Assembly: GCA_030540085.1 (NCBI GenBank)
Contig: JAUNWY010000001.1
Coordinates: forward strand, 27,480-91,479
Length of the DNA: 64,000 bases
Direction: 5' to 3'
Origin: Eggerthella sp.
Lineage (GTDB): Bacteria > Actinomycetota > Coriobacteriia > Coriobacteriales > Eggerthellaceae
Position numbers and translations under genes: made by a program. Below are positions 28,223 to 37,680 of this stretch, piece after piece (positions within the stretch are counted from its first letter, which is position 1; each line of letters begins with the position of its first letter). The notes beneath the pieces are model-generated. The model was given only the letters and a program-made list of their open reading frames with translations, did no database searches and was not told where the DNA came from.

Positions 28223-29698
28223 CTATTCATTCTCGTCTTGAATGCACTCTCGCTTATAACGTCTCTCAGCCTCATGGGCAGCGTGCGACTGCCTGTTGTT
28301 GACAGAGGGCAGCTCCATTTCGAAACGCTGACCTCGACGTGTGGCCGCCTTTGCCTGGAAAAACAGGAACGTAAAGCCCAAAACACCTGCCACCAACGAT
28401 GCCGCCAAAATGGCCACCTTGGCAACCATTACGTACGCAGCGTCGGCAAAAGCCAAGTTGGCCACAAAGATAGACATAGTAAAGCCCACGCCGCCCAAAA
28501 GCGCCGCACCAAGCATATGGGACCAATTCACGTTTTCCGGCAAAGTTGAAAGTTTCGTTTTCACGATAATGAAGCTCATAAGCATGATGCCTGCAGGCTT
28601 GCCTATTACCAATCCGAAAAACACGCCCAAGAAGATAGGACTCGAAAGGATATCGCCCGCAGGCACTTGCATGAACGCCACATCGGCATTGGTCAGGGCG
28701 AACAGGGGAAGGATCGCGAAGTAAACCCATGGGTACAGCCTGCGCTCCAGGCGCGTTGCAGGAGGGACCACCTGACGGGAAACGCGCGCCAGACGCGTTA
28801 CGCTAGCCAAGTAGTCGGTTTGGCCGATTACCGGCTCATCGGGAACATAGCTTTCCTCCGCTTCCTTCACACGCTGCCCCGACCAGCTAGCGAAGCTCTT
28901 CAGCTTCACATGCGAACGGGAGGGAATGGCGAAAGCCAGCAGCACGCCGGCGATGGTCGAGTGAACTCCCGACATAAATATGCAGTACCACAGCACTGCA
29001 CCCACCAACAAATATGGCACCAATGAATACACATGAGTGCGATTCAGCGCAACAAGCGCAACCAAAACCACTGCCGCAGCCGCCAACCACATCAATGAAG
29101 GGCTCTGCCCGTAGAAGACAGCAATGACCAGGATTGCCACGATGTCATCGGCTACCGCAAGGGTGCTGAGGAACACGCGCAAGCCGGCAGGAACGCGCGA
29201 TCCCAACAACGCCAAAATACCAAGCGCAAAGGCAATATCGGTTGCAGTGGGCACGCCCCAACCCATAACCGTTTCCGGGTTGCTCGCGTTGAACAGCAGG
29301 TAGATGCCCACAGGCATAAGCACGCCGCCAATAGCGGCAGCGACAGGCAAGATTGCCTGACGAACATCGGTAAGTTCGCCCACCGTCATCTCGTACTTGA
29401 TTTCCAGCCCAACCAACAGGAAGAAAATGGCCATAAGCACATCATTGATAATGTGAGCCAGCGACATCTCTGCGTGCGTCGCGCCAAACCCAAAGGATAC
29501 TTCGGTGTGCCAGAACTCGGTAAACGCTCCGTGCGCAGCCGTATTTGCCACCACCAACGCAATAATTGCGCCTAGGAGCATGACGCCTGCCGCCTTGGTG
29601 GTTGAATGGGTGAGCTCCAGCACCTTATGGTAGCGACGCTGATGGGAAGACACCTCGTTGATGAAGATGCCGGTTTCCTTATGCGGTTTATGGGCCAT
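28223..29698 (-). CDS. nhaA: Na+/H+ antiporter NhaA
   Basis: NhaA exchanges sodium for protons across the membrane. The 491-residue protein has about twelve helices with the paired Asp motif ADDIVAI and the unwound-helix motif GVPTATDIAFALG. A central hydrophilic loop (about 280-320) and a charged C-terminal tail of some 40 residues make it longer than the ~390-residue E. coli form. GGAGGA is seven bases upstream of the ATG. Divergent from the hibernation factor gene across a 318-base spacer. Confidence 0.94.
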   Translation of the reverse strand: MAHKPHKETGIFINEVSSHQRRYHKVLELTHSTTKAAGVMLLGAIIALVVANTAAHGAFTEFWHTEVSFGFGATHAEMSLAHIINDVLMAIFFLLVGLEIKYEMTVGELTDVRQAILPVAAAIGGVLMPVGIYLLFNASNPETVMGWGVPTATDIAFALGILALLGSRVPAGLRVFLSTLAVADDIVAILVIAVFYGQSPSLMWLAAAAVVLVALVALNRTHVYSLVPYLLVGAVLWYCIFMSGVHSTIAGVLLAFAIPSRSHVKLKSFASWSGQRVKEAEESYVPDEPVIGQTDYLASVTRLARVSRQVVPPATRLERRLYPWVYFAILPLFALTNADVAFMQVPAGDILSSPIFLGVFFGLVIGKPAGIMLMSFIIVKTKLSTLPENVNWSHMLGAALLGGVGFTMSIFVANLAFADAAYVMVAKVAILAASLVAGVLGFTFLFFQAKAATRRGQRFEMELPSVNNRQSHAAHEAERRYKRECIQDENE

Positions 29699-30016
29699 AG
29701 GGTATTCCTCCGCTTCTCTTTAGCGTTCCACGATAGCAGAGCGAATCATTCAAAATGCCTTACCAATAGCAACGTTTATACAATGTTTTAGAACAAGTTC
29801 ATTTTTATTGACGAAATCAGAAAGAAGTGCGCTAGACTAATAAGCGAAGACGGTTGACGAGGGGAAATACGAAACCGCCTCCCATCATAGAAGGTGCTGC
29901 AAGGGCGCATCCAACCATGCATTCCTCGCAGCATGAATTGTCGTTTTCGACGTTCCAGTTTCATGAGGGGCCCCTCGAAAAACCGCGAAGTTCGTTTCAG
30001 TTTGAGAGGTGAAATC

Positions 30017-30577
30017 ATGGAAATCACCATCACCGGCCGCAAGATGCCCATCACGGATCCTATCCGCGCTTATGCCGAAGAAAAAATCGGCAACTCCATG
30101 AAGGTCATGGACATCAACCCCCTTACTGCCGAGGTTGTACTGCAGGTTGAAAAGAACCCTGCTAACCCCACCCCCGCCAAGTGCGAGGTTACCATGCGCG
30201 CACGCGGTCACATCATCCGCGTAGAAGAGACCGACGAGAACATGTACGCTGCAATCGACGTTGCCGCTGCTAAGGTTCTGCGCCAGCTCCGCAAGTACAA
30301 GACCCGCATCATCGACAAGAAGATCGCTGATGCTCCCGCCAAGGCAGGCACCGAGCTCGACATCGACGGCCTGATGAAGGAACTTTCTGCCGACGATGAA
30401 GTAGTACGCGTGAAGGAACTGGTTCTCGAGCCCCTCACCGAAGAAGAGGCCCTGGTTCAGATCGACCTGCTCGGTCACGATTTCTTCGCTTACATCGACC
30501 GCGACACCAATGCCGTGAACATCCTGTATCGCCGCGACAACGGTGGCTACGGTCTGCTGAAGGCAACCGAGGAATAG
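30017..30577 (+). CDS. hpf: Ribosome hibernation promoting factor, long form
   Basis: This 186-residue protein dimerises 70S ribosomes into inactive 100S particles in stationary phase. The N-terminal S30AE domain (1-95) begins MEITITGRKMPITDPIRAY; a linker leads to the C-terminal dimerisation domain (about 125-180) with VRVKELVLEPLTEEEALVQ and NILYRRDNGGYGL. Presence of both domains marks the long form. Start at 30017 has AGAGGTG upstream; a longer frame from 29894 is unsupported. It stands alone with its own terminator. Confidence 0.95.
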   Translation: MEITITGRKMPITDPIRAYAEEKIGNSMKVMDINPLTAEVVLQVEKNPANPTPAKCEVTMRARGHIIRVEETDENMYAAIDVAAAKVLRQLRKYKTRIIDKKIADAPAKAGTELDIDGLMKELSADDEVVRVKELVLEPLTEEEALVQIDLLGHDFFAYIDRDTNAVNILYRRDNGGYGLLKATEE

Positions 30578-30595
30578 GCACTCATTCCGCAACCC

Positions 30596-30630
30596 AGAAA
30601 GGGCCCGCTTATGCGGGCCCTTTCTTATTT
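30596..30630 (+). terminator. Terminator of hpf
   Basis: AGAAAGGGCCCGC, loop TTAT, GCGGGCCCTTTCT, then TATTTTC; 19 bases past the stop. Confidence 0.92.
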
Positions 30631-30686
30631 TCTAAACGCGATGTCTGCTAATCCGATAGGTTTCACGAGCTTCTCTTTACACGCCC

Positions 30687-31199
30687 CTAGTTCGACCCCG
30701 CATACAGCTTTGCCTCTCTAACATAGCGAGGTGTGTAATAGTCGATGCGGTTCTTCACTTCTTCAGCGCTAAGCGTTTTCTTCACCTTTGCAGGGACACC
30801 AGCAACCAACGAATAAGGCGGCACCACAGCCCCTTCGAGAACCAGAGCGCCCGCAGCGACTACCGAGCCCTCGCCAATTACGGCGCCGTTGAGGATGGTT
30901 GACCCCATGCCTATCAGAACGCCATCTTCCACTGTGCAGCCATGCACTACCGCGCCATGCCCCACCGTAACGTCGCTGCCGATGGTTACGGGGAATCCGC
31001 TATCGATATGCACGACAACGTTATCCTGCACGTTAGTCCGATCGCCAATACGTAATGGCTCGCACTCGGCACGCAGCACCGCACCGAACCAGATAGAAGA
31101 ATCCTCCCCCACCTTCACATCACCGCAAACCGTGGCGTTATCAGCCACGAACGCGGCACTGGAAACATCAGGCGTATGACCTTCAATGGAAATTATCAT
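30687..31199 (-). CDS. Gamma carbonic anhydrase-like hexapeptide protein
   Basis: This 170-residue left-handed beta-helix protein belongs to the gamma-class carbonic anhydrase/YrdA group. Metal-ligand motifs are NVQDNVVVHIDSG and VGHGAVVHGC, which supply the three His residues of the trimer interface. The final helix is KKTLSAEEVKNRIDYYTPRYVREAKLY. Many members have weak or no carbonic anhydrase activity, so the reaction is not certain. Start at 31199 has GGAGAG upstream. Confidence 0.87.
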   Translation of the reverse strand: MIISIEGHTPDVSSAAFVADNATVCGDVKVGEDSSIWFGAVLRAECEPLRIGDRTNVQDNVVVHIDSGFPVTIGSDVTVGHGAVVHGCTVEDGVLIGMGSTILNGAVIGEGSVVAAGALVLEGAVVPPYSLVAGVPAKVKKTLSAEEVKNRIDYYTPRYVREAKLYAGSN

Positions 31200-31261
31200 G
31201 CTCTCCCCTTTCAAAACCAGCATGCTCTACATATCGAGGCCGCGTACCACTGCGGCGCGCT

Positions 31262-31293
31262 AAACAAAAGAGCCCCGCAGAAGCAAGGGCTCT
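31262..31293 (-). terminator. Terminator of the amino-acid ABC operon
   Basis: AGAGCCC (31269-31275) pairs with GGGCTCT (31287-31293); on the minus strand TTTTGTTT follows. It sits eight bases past the ATPase stop. Confidence 0.82.
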
Positions 31294-31300
31294 CGAATGC

Positions 31301-32083
31301 TTAGTCGGCTGCGCCTTCCTGGAAACGCGCGAGGAATGCCTTGGTGCGATTATGCTGCGGGTTGTTGATAACCTGCTGGGCTGGACCCTCTTCGACAATA
31401 ACGCCGCCATCCATAAACGCAACGCGATCGGCAACGTCACGAGCAAAGGCCATTTCATGCGTCACGATAACCATGGTCATATGCTCATCGGCAAGCTCGC
31501 GAATAACGCGCAGGACCTCTTGCGTAAGCTCGGGGTCGAGTGCGGATGTGGGCTCGTCGAAGAACAGCACATCAGGGTCGAGAGCTAAAGCGCGGGCAAT
31601 GGCAACGCGCTGCTGCTGACCGCCGGAAAGCTCGCAGGGAACCATATCTTCCTTATCGGCGAGCCCCATCTTGGCAAGCAGTTCGCGTCCGTGGGCAAGC
31701 GCTTCTTCCTTTGGGCGCTTCTGCACGCTGATCAAAGCATCGGTCACATTCTGCAGCACCGTGAAATGCGGAAACAGATTGAAATTTTGAAAAACCAGGC
31801 CGTAGCGTTTCTTAGCCCGGGCAAGCACGTCTTTGCCACCGTACACCGCTTTGCCCGTGGAGTCGGCTTCGGCAACCTTCACATCACCATACGCAAGCGA
31901 GCCGGCATCCAGTGTTTCAAGCAGCGTCATGCAACGCAGGAGCGTGGACTTGCCGCCGCCCGAAGGGCCAATGATGGAAAGCACATCGCCCTGATTTACC
32001 GTAAGCGAAATATCTTTTAGAACCTCGTTGCTGCCAAACGCCTTGCGCGCATGGCTCAGGTTCACAACTGGCATATTCTCCAT
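31301..32083 (-). CDS. Polar amino acid ABC transporter ATPase
   Basis: This 260-residue GlnQ-like ATPase powers amino-acid uptake. Walker [10 protein letters not shown]-loop [18 protein letters not shown], signature [15 protein letters not shown] and Walker [16 protein letters not shown] are typical of polar amino-acid importers. A 15-residue insertion (about 74-90, near [18 protein letters not shown]) lies after the first strands. Start chosen at ATG 32083 with AAAGGGG eight bases upstream; a TTG at 32113 is the alternative. Last gene of the operon binding protein-permease-ATPase. Confidence 0.92.
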   Translation of the reverse strand: MENMPVVNLSHARKAFGSNEVLKDISLTVNQGDVLSIIGPSGGGKSTLLRCMTLLETLDAGSLAYGDVKVAEADSTGKAVYGGKDVLARAKKRYGLVFQNFNLFPHFTVLQNVTDALISVQKRPKEEALAHGRELLAKMGLADKEDMVPCELSGGQQQRVAIARALALDPDVLFFDEPTSALDPELTQEVLRVIRELADEHMTMVIVTHEMAFARDVADRVAFMDGGVIVEEGPAQQVINNPQHNRTKAFLARFQEGAAD

Positions 32084-32122
32084 AGAGGAAACCCCTTTTC
32101 CCATATCCTTCAAGCCAACACG

Positions 32123-32776
32123 CTAGTCGTGGTAGTAGGCAAGCTTCTTTTCCACGCGCCCCAAAATGAATTCGATGAAGAGGCAGAACACCCAGTAGAT
32201 AAGTGCCGCGATGGCATAAGGGATCATGGACACGTTGCTTGCAGCAAGAGCCTTGGCAACCGAGAACATTTCCGCCATACCCAATACAAATGCCAAAGAA
32301 GTATCTTTTACCAGGGTGATGATCTCATTGCCCATCGCAGGCAAGATACGCTTGATAACCTGGGGCAACACGATCTTGAAGAAGGTTTGCGAACGGGAGT
32401 AGCCCAAAACCAAGGCAGCCTCGTACTGGCCCTTTGGAATAGACTGAATGCCCGAACGGTAGATTTCAGCAAAATAAGCCGAATAGTTCAAGATGAAGCC
32501 TACGGCGCAAGCACCGAATTTCCAGTCGGTACCCATATTCATTCCCAGCAGATAATACGGACCGAACATGAAGGCCATCAACTGCAACATCAGCGGGGTG
32601 CCACGCAGAATGGAAATGTAGAACTGGGCAAGCAGCGATAACGGCTTGAATGAGCTCATTCGACACAAGGCAACCACAATGCCCAGCGGCAAAGAGCCAA
32701 CCAGCGTAACTACGAAAATCCAGGCGGAAAGCCCCAAGCCATCCACCAAGGCGCCAACCATAACGCCAAGCTCCAT
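32123..32776 (-). CDS. Polar amino acid ABC transporter permease
   Basis: This 217-residue GlnP/HisM-type permease has about five helices, the ILRGTPLMLQL segment and the EAA loop YEAALVLGYSRSQTFFKIVLPQ that docks the ATPase. Forty bases separate it from the ATPase gene. It is preceded by the binding-protein gene across a 149-base gap that contains a strong hairpin. Confidence 0.92.
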   Translation of the reverse strand: MELGVMVGALVDGLGLSAWIFVVTLVGSLPLGIVVALCRMSSFKPLSLLAQFYISILRGTPLMLQLMAFMFGPYYLLGMNMGTDWKFGACAVGFILNYSAYFAEIYRSGIQSIPKGQYEAALVLGYSRSQTFFKIVLPQVIKRILPAMGNEIITLVKDTSLAFVLGMAEMFSVAKALAASNVSMIPYAIAALIYWVFCLFIEFILGRVEKKLAYYHD

Positions 32777-32825
32777 AATCTTCCTCCTTCATGCGCCATG
32801 CGATTCAGCCGCTGAACGCAACAAA

Positions 32826-32850
32826 GGGCGGAAGGGATAGCCTTCCGCCC
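32826..32850 (-). terminator. Intercistronic hairpin between binding protein and permease genes
   Basis: A perfect 10-bp stem GGGCGGAAGG / CCTTCCGCCC around GATAG. On the minus strand TTTGTTG follows, a weak tail. It lies inside the operon, so it probably gives partial termination or 3'-end protection and raises binding-protein levels over the membrane parts. Confidence 0.65.
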
Positions 32851-32925
32851 AGCATTGTCGAGATCACCGCTCTTGCACCAGCATCCAACGAGGACGAAGA
32901 AGAGCGCAGACTCGCTTTGTTTTCC

Positions 32926-33744
32926 TTACTTAAGCACCCAGTTCTCGGCGCTCATGCCGTAATCGGCGTACTTCTCGATGAGCTTTTCAACCGTGCCATC
33001 GTTGTACATATCCTTAAGCGTGCTGGTAACCTTAGCCGCCAGAGCGTCGTCGCCCTTCTTGAAGCCAACGGCATAGTGCTCGCTGCTCAGGGGCTCAAGC
33101 TGCTGATAGGCATCGGGCTTAGCAGCGATCTGGTACTGAGCGATGGAAAGGTCGCAAGCAACGGCATCGACCATGCCAGACTCAAGCTGCATAAATGCAT
33201 TGTTGTAATCGGGAAGCGTCTGCAGGCTCTTGAAAGTATCGGCAACGTCCTTCTTGTCGCCCTCGAGTACGTCGAGTGCAGCAGAATCAGCCTGAGTTAC
33301 CACCGTTTTGCCAGCAAGATCGGAAAGGGACGTGATGCCGGAGTCCTTCTTAACAACGATTACCTGCTCGTTGAGCATGTAGGGCTCGGAGAAGGTGTAG
33401 TCATCTTCGCGGCCTTCCATGGTGAAGCCGTTCCAAATGCAGTTGATGGTGCCCTGGTTCAGCTGAGCGTCCTTGGTATCCCAATCGATGGCAGAAAGCT
33501 CGATGTCCCAACCGTTGCGGTTGGCAACTTCCTGAGCAAGGTCAAGGTCAAAACCGGTAGGGTTGTTGTTCTCGTCCATGAAGCCATACGGCGGATAGCT
33601 GTTATCGAAGCCCACGATGAGCTTGTTGTCGGCGGGGTTGCCGTCGTTGGAGCTGGACTGCTGCTGCGAGCAACCCGCAAGCAGGGCGGCAGAAAGGCAG
33701 GCAACGCAAGCCACGGCCAGCACCGAAAGGAACTTCTTCTTCAT
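32926..33744 (-). CDS. Amino acid ABC transporter substrate-binding lipoprotein
   Basis: This 272-residue periplasmic-binding-protein-like lipoprotein has the lipobox LLAGC (Cys about 25), an SSS/N linker, and the SBP family 3 fold with FDNSYPPYGFMDENNNPTGFDLDLAQEV. The Arg motif for amino-acid carboxylate binding is recognisable in GREDDYTFSEPYML. Specificity (Gln, Arg, Cys or similar) cannot be assigned. It heads the operon; the ATG has GAAATGAGGTAGTA upstream, containing GAGG. Confidence 0.92.
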   Translation of the reverse strand: MKKKFLSVLAVACVACLSAALLAGCSQQQSSSNDGNPADNKLIVGFDNSYPPYGFMDENNNPTGFDLDLAQEVANRNGWDIELSAIDWDTKDAQLNQGTINCIWNGFTMEGREDDYTFSEPYMLNEQVIVVKKDSGITSLSDLAGKTVVTQADSAALDVLEGDKKDVADTFKSLQTLPDYNNAFMQLESGMVDAVACDLSIAQYQIAAKPDAYQQLEPLSSEHYAVGFKKGDDALAAKVTSTLKDMYNDGTVEKLIEKYADYGMSAENWVLK

Positions 33745-34035
33745 TACTACCTCATTTCAGCGGTAAGACTTTACTTAACTAAAGCAGACCGCAGTATAGC
33801 ACACTAAAGTGCCGAAGCGAATGAGGCGGAAGGATGCTCCCTCTGTTTTACCGCGCAGACGGACATCTTTCACCCGCAAGCGGATAATGAGCCCCGCAGC
33901 GAACGCGCCGACGCCCCGCACACGCGCTGCGCCCTACCATGGACGGCGGCGCTACTGAGCTCATCGCCCCCCGCGACACCTCGGGCATGCTGGCATCCTG
34001 CGGTTGCTACACAGAAGAAACCCGCCCTGTTTCTG
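33745..34035. other. Gene-free spacer, nothing recognised
   Basis: Between the divergent-from-nothing binding-protein promoter region and the acetyltransferase terminator. GC-rich; contains CGCAGCGAACGCG and CCCCGCACACGCGC segments reminiscent of the repeat tracts elsewhere but with no regular spacing. The AT-rich end at 33770-33805 probably holds the operon promoter; I could not define boxes with confidence. Confidence 0.4.
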
Positions 34036-34065
34036 GCGCAAAAAAGGCTGCACGAGGCAGCCTTT
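34036..34065 (-). terminator. Terminator of the acetyltransferase gene
   Basis: AAAGGCTGC (34043-34051) pairs with GCAGCCTTT (34057-34065); TTTTTTGCG follows on the minus strand. Confidence 0.88.
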
Positions 34066-34090
34066 GCAGTCGGTGGGATGGAAAGAGTGA

Positions 34091-34696
34091 TTAAGCCCTA
34101 TTCAAGATTGAGTCGATATAAGGCTGATCGATATCAGGCAAAGGACGGAAAGGGCTGGTTTCCTGAGCCGCAGGCTTCGCCAAAATACGCTCCATCCAGA
34201 TCATGTCGTACCAGCGGCCGAACTTCAGTGCGCATTTGTTGAAGCGACCTGCATGTTCAAAACCCAAACGAGCATGGAAAAGGCGGCTTGTTGCGGGCAC
34301 GTATTCATCAGCAGGATCGCAATGAGCGATGCATGCCTCCATATTGAATACGTTTTGCAACAGCAGCAGCTTAGCTAGCGCTTCGTACATACGACGACCC
34401 AAGCCACGGCTTCGCAGGTCTTTGCGAACGTAAATCGAGGTTTCGGCAGAATGGGAATATGCCGCACGCGGGCGGAACGCCTGAGCGTAGGCATAGCCAA
34501 GAATAAGACCATCCTTTTCGGCCACGATGTAGGGATAACGCTCAAGAACGCGCGCGATACGCGCGGAGAACTCCTCCAACGAGGGCGGTTCGATTTCGAA
34601 CGTTACCGCCGTTTCGAGAACGTAAGGAGTGTAGATTTCCAGCAACGCGGGAGCGTCTTCCTTCGTTGCCATGCGTATTTTAATTTCAGTATCCAT
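34091..34696 (-). CDS. GNAT acetyltransferase, phosphinothricin/methionine sulfone type
   Basis: This 201-residue GNAT enzyme resembles the Pat/MnaT subgroup that acetylates phosphinothricin or methionine analogues. Typical features are DAPALLEIYTPYVLETAVTFE, LGYAYAQAFRPRAAYSHSAETSIYV, the acetyl-CoA loop RSRGLGRRMYE, and HARLGFEHAG...FGRWYDMIWM. The C-terminal 30 residues extend past the fold. No Shine-Dalgarno precedes the ATG at 34696; TAGAAT lies seven bases upstream, suggesting a leaderless mRNA. A longer frame to 34786 is unlikely. Confidence 0.85.
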   Translation of the reverse strand: MDTEIKIRMATKEDAPALLEIYTPYVLETAVTFEIEPPSLEEFSARIARVLERYPYIVAEKDGLILGYAYAQAFRPRAAYSHSAETSIYVRKDLRSRGLGRRMYEALAKLLLLQNVFNMEACIAHCDPADEYVPATSRLFHARLGFEHAGRFNKCALKFGRWYDMIWMERILAKPAAQETSPFRPLPDIDQPYIDSILNRA

Positions 34697-34703
34697 GGGA
34701 CGT

Positions 34704-34709
34704 ATTCTA
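34704..34709 (-). promoter_or_regulatory. -10 box of the acetyltransferase gene, leaderless
   Basis: Minus-strand TAGAAT ends seven bases (ACGTCCC) before the ATG; no ribosome site lies between. Confidence 0.45.
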
Positions 34710-34810
34710 CCCACGCAAACAGCGCACGAAAAGAGAGCTGCGAAAGAATTTTGCGCTTCCCCGCAATTCGACACAGACCGTTCCAATTTTCGCTTCAGTA
34801 ACCTACGCTT

Positions 34811-36178
34811 CTAGCGAATGCGAGCAACGGCAAGACCAAGCACTGCCACCGCAAAAACGCCCGAAACGGCAAATGCCGCATGAAAGCCCATCAAGGGCAT
34901 TCCCGCCGATGCCCCTGCGGCAATGGCGAATACCATAAGTGCCGTGCCAACAGATGCACACGCCTGACGGACCGCGGTGCCAAAGGAAGAGCCGTCGGTC
35001 ATGATCTCATGCGGCAAATCGGCCATGCCCCACGATGTTAACGGCCCAATCAAACCCGAAACACCGGTAGCGCGAACGCCCTGCAGCGCAACAATAGCCC
35101 AGAACGGAGTTGCTTCGTCGATGAATGCCATGGAAATCGCGCCAACCGTCAGAAATACCGAAGCAACCACGACAACAGGACGAGCCCCAATGCGGTCCAC
35201 CAGCCAACCAGCCAGGGGATTCACAATGAAAGCCGCTACCGTGCCCGGCAGCAAAGCCAACCCCGCCTGAAGCGCTGAACCTCCCCACTGGTTCTCAATA
35301 AACAGTGGAATGATCAGCGTGATGCCCATGAAACTGGCAAACAACGCGTTTGCCGCCCAGAAGCTCACGCGGTAACGCCACGAATCGAATATACGCAAAT
35401 TGGTAAGAGGATGCTCGATACGCCTTTGCCTGTGCAGATACAGCGCCAAGAACAACACGCCAAGAATTGCAGGAGCCCAAATATATGGGCTTGCCAATCC
35501 GAAGCTCGAAGCATTGGAGAACCCCAGCAGCAGACCGCCGAAGCCCAAGGCGGAAAGCACCAGCGACGAAACGTCGAGCCTTGCAGACGAATTCGCCTGG
35601 GGACGCCGCACAACCAATACCGCAGCAAGCAGCAGGAGAACCAACGCGCAGACAAACAGCGCCACGAAAAAGCTGCGCCACCCAGCAAACCCAATCATCC
35701 ATCCGCCAATAGTGGGTCCGATATTGGGGGCAAAACCCATAGCAATGCCCGCAATACCCATAACAGTTGCCTGTTTATCGCGCGGGAAGGAAGTCATAAC
35801 GATACTGATCATCATCGGCATGGTTATGCCCGCCGATACAGCCTGAAGAGCACGACCGGCTACCAGCACCTCGAAACTGGGAGCCACCACATCGATAGCG
35901 GCGCCTACCACCAACAGCAGCAATGCCGCCAGCACCACGTTTTTCAACGGAAAACGGCGCATGAGGTAGGTAACCGCGGGAACGGTGATTCCCAGCACCA
36001 GCATATACAGCGTAGTAACCCACTGGCCCAGTTCCATCTGAACGCCAAAGTCTGCCGCCATACCGGAAAACATGGCGTTCAGCGCGGTTTGCGAAAGATT
36101 CCCCAGACACGAACCAAGGATAACGATGGCAATAAGCACAATTACCTGTGTTTGAGCCCGCTTGCCCTCTTCCAACAA
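34811..36178 (-). CDS. MFS multidrug exporter, DHA2-like
   Basis: This 455-residue protein is a major-facilitator exporter with about twelve to fourteen helices. It has the family pattern NLSQTALNAMFSGMAADFGV...GQWVTTLYMLVLGITVPAVTYL, the motif A relative MRRFPLKNV, and motif C-like GPTIGGWMIGFAGWRSFF, which marks proton-drug antiporters. Start is TTG with AAGGAGGGA six bases upstream. No regulator is adjacent. Substrate unknown. Confidence 0.87.
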   Translation of the reverse strand: MLEEGKRAQTQVIVLIAIVILGSCLGNLSQTALNAMFSGMAADFGVQMELGQWVTTLYMLVLGITVPAVTYLMRRFPLKNVVLAALLLLVVGAAIDVVAPSFEVLVAGRALQAVSAGITMPMMISIVMTSFPRDKQATVMGIAGIAMGFAPNIGPTIGGWMIGFAGWRSFFVALFVCALVLLLLAAVLVVRRPQANSSARLDVSSLVLSALGFGGLLLGFSNASSFGLASPYIWAPAILGVLFLALYLHRQRRIEHPLTNLRIFDSWRYRVSFWAANALFASFMGITLIIPLFIENQWGGSALQAGLALLPGTVAAFIVNPLAGWLVDRIGARPVVVVASVFLTVGAISMAFIDEATPFWAIVALQGVRATGVSGLIGPLTSWGMADLPHEIMTDGSSFGTAVRQACASVGTALMVFAIAAGASAGMPLMGFHAAFAVSGVFAVAVLGLAVARIR

Positions 36179-36316
36179 AATCCCTCCTTGGTGATGAAAT
36201 GCTGTGATTTATCTTACCGCAGCGCTGGACTGCGCCCTCCCAACAACACGATGGCGTACCCTACTAGTGCTCTTGAACGACGCAAAAGGCAGCAGCCCAT
36301 TACTCGGAAGGCACTC

Positions 36317-36787
36317 ATGAACGCTTGCTCAACCCATCACCTTTCCCGCTCTGCGAAAATTATCCTTAGCTGGTTAGCGGTTGCCGCTATGGCAGCAATG
36401 ATTTTCTGGATGTCTGCCAATACCGGCGAATCGATAAACAGCGGACTCGGCATCGTCTCGGCAATCAAGGGCATGCTGACGACTGGCGCTCAGTGGGTAT
36501 TCGGCCATGAAGTTGACGTTTCACCTGTTGGCCATTTCACCGAGTACCTTTTTTTCGGCGCACTGCTGTTCAACGCGCTGCGCTTTCGCCTAAACCCTCG
36601 CACCGCGCTTCTCGCAGCATTGGCCATCGGAAGCCTCTATGGCATAACCGACGAGTGGCATCAGCTATTCGTCCCCAACCGAAGCTGCGACCCCGCCGAT
36701 TGGGCGGTAGATACCGTCGCGACTCTTGCTGGCGCTGCACTAACCCGTTTCGGATTCGGGAAAACGAAGACGTCGAACGGCAAATAA
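36317..36787 (+). CDS. VanZ family protein
   Basis: This 156-residue membrane protein has three to four helices and the VanZ pattern: SWLAVAAMAAMIFWMSANTGE at the N-terminus, the His motif VGHFTEYLFFGALL and SLYGITDEWHQLFVPNRSCDPADWAVDTVA. VanZ-family proteins are associated with teicoplanin resistance in enterococci, but most are uncharacterised. GGAAGG lies six bases before the ATG. Stands alone, with a terminator at 36868. Confidence 0.88.
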   Translation: MNACSTHHLSRSAKIILSWLAVAAMAAMIFWMSANTGESINSGLGIVSAIKGMLTTGAQWVFGHEVDVSPVGHFTEYLFFGALLFNALRFRLNPRTALLAALAIGSLYGITDEWHQLFVPNRSCDPADWAVDTVATLAGAALTRFGFGKTKTSNGK

Positions 36788-36867
36788 ATCGGAAGAGCAG
36801 AGGATTCCGCCGAACCTTCCTTGTTCCCGATTTCCCAATCCTGCAAACTCGCACACTCAGCCTAAAC

Positions 36868-36899
36868 AGAAAGAACCCGCCATATGGCGGGTTCTTTCT
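36868..36899. terminator. Terminator of the vanZ-like gene
   Basis: Perfect palindrome with 16-base arms (AGAAAGAACCCGCCAT on the left), T-rich on both sides. Confidence 0.88.
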
Positions 36900-37680
36900 C
36901 GTTCACACTCCTGTCCAAAAGCAAGAGATTTCGAGTCGGCGCAACTTCCGGCGAATAAAAGGACAAAGCAGTGGCAACATCCCAATATGAGCCCGAAGAG
37001 AACATTGCCGATGAAGAGGTGTAGAAGTTCTTCACCGGAAGTTTCGCTTCCTCTAAGTTAACCGTGATTAACTTAACAAGAGAAAAGTTAGCCGTCAATA
37101 ACATTTTCAAAGAAAAACGCTCACCGCCAAAAAACAACCGCCCGCCCGCGCAGCGAGCATGTCCCAGGGAACAACCGATCGCCCGGCGCTTTCGAAGGTT
37201 GCTCATGTGACGTGCTCAGAAGGGATGGCAGATTGCAAAGCGCAAGAAACAGGATCGCGGAACAAACCAACCGGCATAAAAAAACGAGACTGGCGACAAT
37301 TGCGGCAATTACAACGCATGCTTATAAAACAAGCACCGTGCAAAGAGATGCCAAATCAAAGGACAGTGCCACAGCTAGACCTTGCAAAGCGCAACGCAAA
37401 AGCAGGCGAAACATGCGCACGCATGGCTCTATAGAAGCAAAAACAAGAAAGAGGGATTCCCCTCACACAAAAGCGCCCGCGCGCGAGAGGGGTATCGCGT
37501 GGGGCGCATGCGACAAAGCTGCTAGCTTCGGTATCGCTAACAGTTTTATTGTCGCACCAGAGTCCCAGAAAAGGAACCTATAAATCAAGATTAATCTATA
37601 GGCGAATCCTATATATAGAGGTGAGAGGCCACTTATTAACGTCGTTAATCCATGCAAGCAGAGCCGCGCTCCGAAAAGCC
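36900..37680. other. Gene-free spacer with operator-like repeats
   Basis: No credible gene; short frames lack ribosome sites and family resemblance. TAAGTTAA-N6-TTAACTTA (37054-37075) is a perfect 8-bp inverted repeat, and a diverged copy AAGTTAGCCGT-CAATAAC follows at 37085-37104, 30 bases on. The end (37575-37620) is AT-rich with CCTATA/TATAGG repeats. Nothing else recognised. Confidence 0.45.

Noticed and set aside
36862..37206. A 114-codon minus-strand frame in the spacer after vanZ
   Set aside because: No ribosome site; it runs into the vanZ terminator and the operator-like repeats.
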